Origin: Lachnospiraceae bacterium
Lineage (GTDB): Bacteria > Bacillota > Clostridia > Lachnospirales > Lachnospiraceae
Reading direction: 5' to 3'
Length of the DNA: 5,179 nucleotides
Assembly (NCBI GenBank): GCA_900766575.1
Contig: CAAFVW010000092.1
Coordinates: 1-5,179 of the forward strand
Shown here: in pieces, positions 1 to 4,189 of the stretch
Position numbering within the stretch: the stretch's first letter is position 1
How the letters are laid out: every line of letters starts with the position of its first letter
The notes under the pieces: model-generated
The model's database searches: none
What the model was told of the DNA's origin: nothing
What the model saw: the letters and a program-made list of their open reading frames with translations, nothing else
Translations under genes and position numbers: made by a program

Positions 1-891
1 GTGTTCGGTACCGGTAATGCCACACAGGTCAATACGATCACTACTGCCATTGATTCTGCCCTGAGCAGCTTTAACGTACTGCCTGCAGATGCTGTGAAGC
101 TTGTCAACCTGATCATCGGTATAGCATTGGCCATCATTATTGCCCTGATCCTGATCGGCGGCATCAAGCGTATCGGCAATGTTACCTCCAGGCTGGTACC
201 TTTCATGGCTATTATGTATATCGTGTTGGCACTGGGTGTGATCATTTTCCATATTAAGTCTGTACCTGCTGTATTCGCTTCTATTATAGAAGGAGCTTTC
301 CATCCGGCTTCCGTAACCGGCGGTGTGGTAGGAAGCTTCTTCATGAGCATGAAAAAAGGGGTATCCCGCGGTATCTTCTCCAACGAAGCCGGACTTGGTA
401 CTGGTTCCATCGCCCATGCCTGTGCCGATACGAAGAAGCCGGTAAAGCAGGGCTTCTTCGGCATCTTTGAAGTATTCGTGGACACCATCATCATCTGCAC
501 CATGACTGCCCTGGTTATCCTGTGCAGCGGCGTACCGGTTGGTTACGGTGAAGCTGCCGGTGCGGAGCTGACCATCAGTGGATTCACCGCTGTCTACGGC
601 AGCTGGGTATCGATCTTTACTGCTGTGGCAATGTGCTGCTTCGCCTTCTCCACCATCATCGGCTGGGGACTGTACGGCACCAGATGTATCGAATTTTTAT
701 TCGGCTCCCGTTCTAACAAGCCGTTCATGGTACTGTATTCCCTCACCGCTATCGTAGGTGCTACCATGAACCTGGGACTCATGTGGAGCATCGCCGAGAC
801 CTTCAACGGCTTGATGGTTATCCCGAACCTGATTGCAGTATTCCTGCTGTCCGGCGTGGTAGTGAAGATGACAAAGGAATATTTTGCATAA
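1..891 (+). CDS. Sodium:alanine/glycine symporter, AGCS family (partial, C-terminal part)
   Basis: This inner-membrane carrier would import alanine or glycine with sodium. The reading frame is open from the first base, so the initial GTG is probably an internal valine and the N-terminus lies outside the window. The 296 visible residues compare with about 440-480 for full members, so roughly a third is missing. The family signature is clear at residues 120-140: Gly-Val-Ser-Arg-Gly-Ile-Phe-Ser-Asn-Glu-Ala-Gly followed by Leu-Gly-Thr-Gly-Ser. Around six hydrophobic segments are visible (about 31-54, 66-84, 152-178, 198-224, 241-262 and 269-289), and Gly-Trp-Gly-Leu-Tyr-Gly at 221-226 is also typical. 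The C-terminus (Lys-Met-Thr-Lys-Glu-Tyr-Phe-Ala) looks complete. The family call is firm; whether the substrate is alanine, glycine or another small amino acid cannot be read from the sequence. Confidence 0.93.
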   Translation: MFGTGNATQVNTITTAIDSALSSFNVLPADAVKLVNLIIGIALAIIIALILIGGIKRIGNVTSRLVPFMAIMYIVLALGVIIFHIKSVPAVFASIIEGAFHPASVTGGVVGSFFMSMKKGVSRGIFSNEAGLGTGSIAHACADTKKPVKQGFFGIFEVFVDTIIICTMTALVILCSGVPVGYGEAAGAELTISGFTAVYGSWVSIFTAVAMCCFAFSTIIGWGLYGTRCIEFLFGSRSNKPFMVLYSLTAIVGATMNLGLMWSIAETFNGLMVIPNLIAVFLLSGVVVKMTKEYFA

Positions 892-904
892 AGCCTATGC
901 TTTA
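889..904 (+). terminator. Short hairpin at the symporter stop codon
   Basis: TAAAGC (889-894) can pair with GCTTTA (899-904) across a four-base loop, starting at the symporter stop codon and followed by a T-rich stretch (909-919). The stem is only six base pairs and mostly A-T, so it is at best a weak terminator or 3'-end stabilising hairpin. The stronger hairpin at 1008-1031 may be the true end of the symporter transcript. Confidence 0.25.
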
Positions 905-953
905 CGCCGTTTTGCTTTTACCATCTTCGTTCGTAGCTTTTCTTTGAAATCCA

Positions 954-982
954 TTGACAGGGACGAATACAAAGAGTATAGT
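954..982 (+). promoter_or_regulatory. Sigma-A-type promoter upstream of the methyltransferase operon
   Basis: A perfect -35 box TTGACA (954-959) is separated by 17 bases from TATAGT (977-982), which matches the -10 consensus at five of six positions. Transcription would start near 989, giving a leader of about 120 bases before the methyltransferase start at 1109. The hairpin at 1008-1031 falls inside that leader. The match and spacing are good, but no start-site data are available. Confidence 0.6.
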
Positions 983-1007
983 TATGACCGAAAGTTCTTC
1001 CCATCCA

Positions 1008-1031
1008 AAAAGCTGCCGTCTGGCGGCTTTT
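1008..1031 (+). terminator. Intrinsic-terminator-like hairpin / possible attenuator
   Basis: AAAAGCTGCC (1008-1017) pairs with GGCGGCTTTT (1022-1031) over a four-base loop GTCT. Nine of ten pairs are Watson-Crick and one is a U-G wobble. The 3' arm ends in four T residues and then C, a short tail for a strong terminator. It lies about 20 bases after the predicted start of the 954-982 promoter. It could therefore terminate read-through from the symporter, or act as a conditional attenuator for the methyltransferase operon. Confidence 0.6.
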
Positions 1032-1108
1032 CAAAAGGCATTGAGTTAGGTGTGACTAATCATCATTCCTGCTGACCTATGCCGAGTGTGAGAAAACGGA
1101 GGTGTGAT

Positions 1109-1735
1109 ATGTCATTCTTTGAAAACACCCGCAAGCCTGTGGGACTTGGCGGGAAAATGATGGTTGCCATGATGAATCTGGGTCACAGCCCTGTGGCGCA
1201 GTGGGGACTTCAATTTCTGAATGCCGCGCCGGATGCCAAGGTGCTGGACTGTGGCTGTGGCGGTGGTGCAAATCTTCGCAAGCTGCTGAAACGCTGCCCA
1301 AATGGAACTGTGACCGGCATTGATTATTCCTCCGTCAGTGTGGAGAAATCCAAAAGGCTGAACGCAAAGGCAATTTCGGAGGGGCGTTGCTGTGTGTTGG
1401 AGGCCAGCGTTGCGATGTTGCCTTTTGAAAATGAAAAATTCGATGTGGTCACTGCCTTTGAAACCGTCTATTTCTGGCCTGGGTTGGTGGATTGTTTTCG
1501 TGAAGTATACCGGGCAATGAAAAACAGCGGCACTTTCCTCATCTGCAACGAGGCCACTGGCGATACCAACAAGAACGATAAATGGACACAGATCATCAGC
1601 GACATGACCATTTATCGGGATGTGCAGTTAAAAACGGCACTGGAAGAAGCCGGTTTTACCGATATTCAAATACACAAAAATGCTCATCAAGACTGGCTTT
1701 GCGTGACCGGCCAAAAACAGGAGAAACACGAATGA
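1109..1735 (+). CDS. Class I SAM-dependent methyltransferase
   Basis: A 208-residue cytoplasmic methyltransferase with a Rossmann-like SAM-binding domain. Motif I is Val-Leu-Asp-Cys-Gly-Cys-Gly-Gly-Gly-Ala-Asn at 45-55. The acidic end of strand 2 is Gly-Ile-Asp-Tyr-Ser at 70-74, and a motif II/III-like stretch Lys-Phe-Asp-Val-Val-Thr-Ala-Phe-Glu lies at 110-118. The ATG at 1109 is preferred over the in-frame ATG at 1079 because GGAGGT at 1098-1103 sits five bases before it; the upstream ATG has no such site and would add a basic ten-residue extension. This is the size of a Methyltransf_11/25-type small-molecule enzyme. The acceptor substrate is unknown. It is followed closely by a hydrolase and an ABC exporter remnant, which suggests an accessory modification or export operon, but that is only inference. 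Its stop codon TGA overlaps an ATG (ATGA, 1732-1735) that opens a broken reading frame. Confidence 0.88.
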   Translation: MSFFENTRKPVGLGGKMMVAMMNLGHSPVAQWGLQFLNAAPDAKVLDCGCGGGANLRKLLKRCPNGTVTGIDYSSVSVEKSKRLNAKAISEGRCCVLEASVAMLPFENEKFDVVTAFETVYFWPGLVDCFREVYRAMKNSGTFLICNEATGDTNKNDKWTQIISDMTIYRDVQLKTALEEAGFTDIQIHKNAHQDWLCVTGQKQEKHE

Positions 1736-1819
1736 AAGACGAAAATTTTCGATTTGACCGTACCTGCCATGTGCAATCCCGATTATGTGGATGCCGCGGG
1801 ATTTAGGAGGAATACATAA
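1732..1819 (+). pseudogene. Possible degenerate small coding remnant between methyltransferase and hydrolase
   Basis: An ATG at 1732 overlaps the methyltransferase stop in a classic ATGA coupling arrangement, but its frame runs only 24 codons to TAG at 1804-1806. The frame in phase with the methyltransferase is open from just after its TGA to TAA at 1817-1819. It reads a more protein-like string: Phe-Asp-Leu-Thr-Val-Pro-Ala-Met-Cys-Asn-Pro-Asp-Tyr-Val-Asp-Ala-Ala-Gly-Phe. A single base shift near 1750-1757 would join the coupled start to this string. This may be what is left of a small gene or of a longer methyltransferase tail. I do not recognise the family, and chance coding appearance is possible at this length. 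Confidence 0.3.
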
Positions 1820-2796
1820 TGAAACACATCCATTTTGATATCGAAACGGACGGCTTTTACGGCGCATATTGGGCGTGTAAAACACCCTCTGACTGTGCCA
1901 TGATCGCCATGATTGGGGATGACCCGGAGGATTACATGGCTCGTTCCTGCGTGAAATGGCTTTTGAAGCAGGACATCAATGTACTCACCATGTCCCCGGC
2001 AAAAAAGGATTATGGCCATCACAACTATCCATTGGAGCGTGTGGAGGCAGCAATTAACTGGCTGAAAAACCACAGTATCCGCAAAATAGGTATTGTGGGT
2101 GCATCTACAACGGGTACACTGGCGTTGACTGCGGCAACCTACTTTTCGGATATTACCCTGACCATCGGCATGACACCCAGCGATTTTATCTGGCAGGGAT
2201 TCATGCAGGGCAAGAGAGATGGTTGCAAAGAATGGCCTATTGAGGGGGAATCTCTCTTTTCCTATCAAGGAGAGCCTTTGCCTTATATGCCATTTGTTTA
2301 TCAACACCCGCAGTATTGGCAGTGCATTGCCACCGAAACCAAGCGTACCGGCGATATGGTCAACTCATGGAAGCTTTTTGACGATTCCGAAAAGGCACAC
2401 CCTATTACAGAAGCTGAGTTCATCAAGGTAGAAAATATCAAGGGTAAGCTCCTGCTCATTGGCGCAGAGGATGATGTGCTGTGGGACACAGCAAAATACA
2501 TTCGGCGCATGGAAAAACGATTGGCAGAACACCCACACACCTGCGAGGTAGAAACAGCGGTATATCCTTATGCTACGCACTTTGTTTTCCCCGAAGGATT
2601 GCTGAAGATCATGCTGCCTGTTGGGGCGAGTCTGTTTGTGAAAATGGCGTTTCAGAGTGCGAAGAAGCATCCGAAAGAATGCAAATCGGCTCGTGTGGAT
2701 ATTGATCGGCGTATCACCGCTACCATTGAATCATGGAAGAAGGCTACGATATTTTTACCAAATGGAGCAAAAAAAGCGGATCGGATTAGAAAATAA
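1819..2796 (+). CDS. Alpha/beta hydrolase, BAAT C-terminal / acyl-CoA thioester hydrolase family
   Basis: A 325-residue cytoplasmic alpha/beta hydrolase related to the C-terminal domain of bile acid-CoA:amino acid N-acyltransferases and acyl-CoA thioesterases. The likely nucleophile is Ser96 in Gly-Ala-Ser-Thr-Thr-Gly (94-99), after a strand Lys-Ile-Gly-Ile-Val. The acid is probably Asp218 or Asp219 in Gly-Ala-Glu-Asp-Asp (215-219), and the base is His254 in Ala-Thr-His-Phe-Val-Phe-Pro. The elbow is Gly-x-Ser-x-Thr rather than the usual Gly-x-Ser-x-Gly. AGGAGG at 1805-1810, eight bases before the ATG, fixes the start. The true substrate is unknown. Family-like sequence seems to end near Trp306 (Ile-Glu-Ser-Trp); the last 19 residues are basic and low-confidence, and may be frame-through into a deletion junction. 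It follows the methyltransferase by 83 bases and probably shares its transcript. Confidence 0.82.
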   Translation: MKHIHFDIETDGFYGAYWACKTPSDCAMIAMIGDDPEDYMARSCVKWLLKQDINVLTMSPAKKDYGHHNYPLERVEAAINWLKNHSIRKIGIVGASTTGTLALTAATYFSDITLTIGMTPSDFIWQGFMQGKRDGCKEWPIEGESLFSYQGEPLPYMPFVYQHPQYWQCIATETKRTGDMVNSWKLFDDSEKAHPITEAEFIKVENIKGKLLLIGAEDDVLWDTAKYIRRMEKRLAEHPHTCEVETAVYPYATHFVFPEGLLKIMLPVGASLFVKMAFQSAKKHPKECKSARVDIDRRITATIESWKKATIFLPNGAKKADRIRK

Positions 2797-2814
2797 ACTG
2801 CAAAATGAATATAG

Positions 2815-3003
2815 TCCCTGGGCAATGCCATTGAAGCACTGACCAAAGAGAAAACCATCATCATGATTGCCCACCGGCTGAAAACCGTTCGCCACGCTGA
2901 CAACATTCTCGTCATTGACGGTGGCAAAATTATCCAAAGCGGTACTCACGAACAGCTCATGCAGCAAGGCGGCATCTATCGCAGATTTATTCAATGGAAG
3001 TAA
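2815..3003 (+). pseudogene. ABC exporter ATP-binding subunit, C-terminal fragment (remnant)
   Basis: The frame is open from 2815, just after an in-frame TAG at 2812-2814, to TAA at 3001-3003. From Asn at 2824 it encodes 59 residues that match the very end of an MsbA/LmrA-type ABC exporter. The H-loop appears as Ile-Met-Ile-Ala-His-Arg-Leu, followed by Thr-Val-Arg-His-Ala-Asp, Ile-Leu-Val-Ile-Asp-Gly-Gly-Lys-Ile, and Gly-Thr-His-Glu-Gln-Leu-Met. The Walker A, Q-loop, signature (LSGGQ-type) and Walker B elements are all absent, as is the membrane domain, and no ribosome binding site or good start precedes it. It is therefore a 5'-deleted gene, not a functional ATPase. It probably derives from the exporter that once followed the hydrolase. 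Its last 17 bases overlap the convergent HMA gene. Confidence 0.88.
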
Positions 3004-3340
3004 CTTTATATCCAAGCTTCTCCACAGCCTCTCGCAGTTCCTCTTCGGGGATGTCTGCGCCAAGTTTTACGATTGCTTCGCCTTTCTTAAAGCTTACCTT
3101 GGCATTGACCTGTGCCATGCCGTTCAGGGCATTCTCAATGCGGTTCTGACAGTTTGTGCAGGACATCCCTTCGATCTGAAGCTTTTTTGTTGCTACGATG
3201 GTGTCTAAGTGCTTCGGCTTGATCTTCACATCACCGCCTCCGCCGCAGCATCCGCCTTCACCTTTGAAATGCTTTCTGGATCCCAACACCGCAGTTACGA
3301 TCACAATTCCTAATATACCGCATATAATATAGGTTCCCAT
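2987..3340 (-). CDS. Membrane-anchored heavy-metal-associated (HMA) domain protein
   Basis: A 117-residue protein with an N-terminal hydrophobic helix (about residues 3-20), a basic turn (Ser-Arg-Lys-His), a Gly/Cys cluster Gly-Gly-Cys-Cys-Gly-Gly-Gly-Gly (29-36), and an HMA/CopZ-like ferredoxin fold from about 50 to 117. The metal site is Gly-Met-Ser-Cys-Thr-Asn-Cys with Cys61 and Cys64. Known HMA domains bind and pass on Cu(I) or similar soft metals; here it would be tethered to the membrane. AGGAG lies nine bases before the ATG (3350-3354 on the plus strand). No P-type ATPase is visible nearby, so its partner is unknown. Its own promoter (3401-3429) and an inverted repeat at the predicted start site suggest separate control. 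The gene ends inside the convergent ABC exporter fragment. Confidence 0.87.
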   Translation of the reverse strand: MGTYIICGILGIVIVTAVLGSRKHFKGEGGCCGGGGDVKIKPKHLDTIVATKKLQIEGMSCTNCQNRIENALNGMAQVNAKVSFKKGEAIVKLGADIPEEELREAVEKLGYKVTSIE

Positions 3341-3372
3341 ATTTTCACGCTCCTATTGTTTTCTTTCAAAAA

Positions 3373-3391
3373 ATACTTTCTTTGGAAGTAT
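3373..3391 (-). promoter_or_regulatory. Inverted repeat at the predicted HMA transcription start (candidate operator or 5' hairpin)
   Basis: ATACTTTC (3373-3380) and GGAAGTAT (3384-3391) form eight-base arms with one G-T mismatch around a TTT centre. The repeat begins about nine bases downstream of the -10 box and so would cover roughly +3 to +21. Both a repressor operator and a leader RNA hairpin fit this position. No specific regulator family is identified from the motif. Confidence 0.4.
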
Positions 3392-3400
3392 CTTCACTAC

Positions 3401-3429
3401 ATTATCCGGCAAAATCTCACGCCAGGCAA
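3401..3429 (-). promoter_or_regulatory. Sigma-A-type promoter for the HMA gene
   Basis: Read on the minus strand, TTGCCT (3424-3429) is the -35 box with four of six consensus matches. A 17-base spacer separates it from GATAAT (3401-3406), which matches the -10 at five of six positions. Transcription would begin near 3394, giving a leader of about 54 bases before the ATG at 3340. It lies downstream of the terminator of the Fur-like gene, which supports an independent HMA transcript. Confidence 0.5.
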
Positions 3430-3453
3430 TGCTTTTCACGTCTCGTATAAATA

Positions 3454-3509
3454 AAACCGGTGTGGAATGCACACAATCCATTCAGATCTCCTGCCCCTCA
3501 CACCGGTTT
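3454..3509 (-). terminator. Long-stem hairpin terminator after the Fur-like gene
   Basis: AAACCGGTGTG (3454-3464) is exactly complementary to CACACCGGTTT (3499-3509), an 11-base-pair stem with a 34-base loop. On the minus strand the 3' arm runs into GGTTTTATTTAT, a reasonable T tract, 24 bases after the Fur-like stop. The plus-strand side is also followed by ATTTTC, so it could work in both directions. The loop contains CACAC (3470-3474), which can pair instead with GTGTG (3460-3464), so two folds compete. Confidence 0.6.
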
Positions 3510-3533
3510 ATTTTCTACCTTATTATACTTTTC

Positions 3534-3992
3534 TTAACATACCTGTTCCGCACACTCACACGGCCTGATCGTCACGTTACTCACCCTCTGGTCTACGAGG
3601 TAACCGCAGGACTTCAGTCCCGCCCGGATCACGGAATTCCATTTTTTTGCTGAGAGATGATGTATCGAACCATCATCCAGCTCAATGGTACAGGCATTTT
3701 CCATCATGCAGTTTTCAGAGTAAGCTACCTTATACATGTTCTTACGGCTGATGGCGCCGATCTCTTCTAAGAGATTGACCATGCGGTATACTGTTGCCAC
3801 GCCAAGCTTATCGTCTTCTTCCAGTGCTCTGTAGAAGATTTCCTTGCAGCTGGAGCATTCATTCTGGAGGATAATATCGATCAGACGCAGGCGCTGCTTG
3901 GTAATGCGGCAGCCTTTTTCTTTCAGCTTGGTCAATATGATCTCTCTCTGCATTTTCGTGGTCTGATAGCTTACCTGTTCTTTAGTGTCCAC
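3534..3992 (-). CDS. Fur-family metal-responsive transcriptional regulator, divergent sensor domain
   Basis: A 152-residue regulator if translation starts at the GTG at 3992. That start has GGAGG five bases upstream (3998-4002); a GTG at 4019 would lack this site, and so would the ATG of codon 14. The winged helix is clear: Gly-Cys-Arg-Ile-Thr-Lys-Gln-Arg-Leu-Arg-Leu (27-37), and the recognition helix Gly-Val-Ala-Thr-Val-Tyr-Arg-Met-Val-Asn-Leu-Leu-Glu-Glu (64-77). The C-terminal half is unusual. The His-rich metal motif of classical Fur (His-His-His-Asp-His) and the paired Cys-x-x-Cys sites are not seen; there is a single His-His (111-112) and a Pro-Cys-Glu-Cys tail (144-147). Nine cysteines are present, including Cys-Ser-Ser-Cys at 46-49. 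It is the last gene of the feoB operon, so control of iron uptake is the natural guess. Its effector metal is not known. Confidence 0.87.
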   Translation of the reverse strand: MDTKEQVSYQTTKMQREIILTKLKEKGCRITKQRLRLIDIILQNECSSCKEIFYRALEEDDKLGVATVYRMVNLLEEIGAISRKNMYKVAYSENCMMENACTIELDDGSIHHLSAKKWNSVIRAGLKSCGYLVDQRVSNVTIRPCECAEQVC

Positions 3993-4122
3993 AATGACCT
4001 CCGCAATGACTGCAGTCACCGCCGCACTGGAGGGATTTTCCGTTTTTCTTATCCTTTATCATGTTGCGGACAATCAATGCAACTACACCGGCCAGGATGA
4101 CCAATACAACTACTGTTCCCAT
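3982..4122 (-). CDS. FeoB-associated Cys-rich membrane peptide
   Basis: A 46-residue protein starting at the ATG at 4122 and ending at TAA 3982-3984. It begins Met-Gly-Thr, has one hydrophobic helix (about residues 4-18), a basic stretch Arg-Asn-Met-Ile-Lys-Asp-Lys-Lys, and a Cys/His/Gly tail with Cys at 33, 37, 40 and 44 and His at 39, 43 and 46. This is the layout of the FeoB_associated family (PF12669), small single-pass proteins encoded beside feoB and thought to help ferrous iron transport; their exact role is unsettled. AAGGAGG (4129-4135) is spaced six bases before the ATG. The gene lies 67 bases after feoB. Its last 11 bases overlap the Fur-like gene, and the Fur-like ribosome binding site is made of its Gly-Gly codons 41-42, implying coupled translation. 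Confidence 0.9.
   Translation of the reverse strand: MGTVVVLVILAGVVALIVRNMIKDKKNGKSLQCGGDCSHCGGHCGH
3998..4002 (-). promoter_or_regulatory. Ribosome binding site of the Fur-like gene, inside the upstream peptide gene
   Basis: GGAGG on the minus strand lies five bases before the GTG at 3992 and decides the start of the Fur-like gene. The same bases encode Gly-Gly between the third and fourth cysteines of the FeoB-associated peptide, so ribosomes finishing the peptide end 11 bases past the regulator start. Confidence 0.7.
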
Positions 4123-4128
4123 AGACTG

Positions 4129-4135
4129 CCTCCTT
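4129..4135 (-). promoter_or_regulatory. Strong ribosome binding site of the Cys-rich peptide
   Basis: On the minus strand AAGGAGG lies six bases before the ATG at 4122. It is a near-perfect anti-Shine-Dalgarno match and is the main support for this short gene being translated. Confidence 0.75.
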
Positions 4136-4150
4136 ACTCTTACACTTAAA

Positions 4151-4183
4151 TCCTGCGGATCCCCTTGTCGAAGACCCGCAGGA
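4151..4183 (-). terminator. Intercistronic hairpin between feoB and the Cys-rich peptide gene
   Basis: TCCTGCGG (4151-4158) is exactly complementary to CCGCAGGA (4176-4183), an eight-base-pair GC-rich stem with a 17-base loop. On the minus strand it starts six bases after the feoB stop and is followed by TTTAAG, a weak T tract, so it may be a partial terminator or an mRNA processing/stability hairpin that lowers expression of the two downstream genes relative to feoB. Confidence 0.5.
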
Positions 4184-4189
4184 GAATTT

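Noticed and set aside
1046..1059. Small inverted repeat TTAG/CTAA in the methyltransferase leader
   Set aside because: Four-base arms are expected by chance and there is no supporting context.
884..1075. A 63-codon plus-strand open frame across the gap after the symporter
   Set aside because: It has no ribosome binding site, it runs through the promoter and the hairpin at 1008-1031, and its product does not resemble a protein family.
1079..1108. An upstream ATG in frame with the methyltransferase
   Set aside because: The strong GGAGGT site lies between it and the ATG at 1109, so the later start is better supported.
1783..2307. A 174-codon minus-strand open frame opposite the hydrolase
   Set aside because: It is a shadow of a clear hydrolase frame, is rich in Cys, His and Arg as antisense translations often are, and lacks a ribosome binding site.
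2915..3208. A 97-codon plus-strand open frame opposite the HMA gene
   Set aside because: It is the antisense of a well-supported HMA domain and has no family-like features.
3395..3412. A possible Fur box around GATAAT upstream of the HMA gene
   Set aside because: Only one half resembles the GATAAT repeat and there is no matching inverted half; the bases are better explained as the -10 box.
4003..4019. An upstream GTG at 4019 as start of the Fur-like gene
   Set aside because: The bases belong to the Cys-rich peptide in another frame, and the GTG at 3992 has a well-spaced GGAGG.
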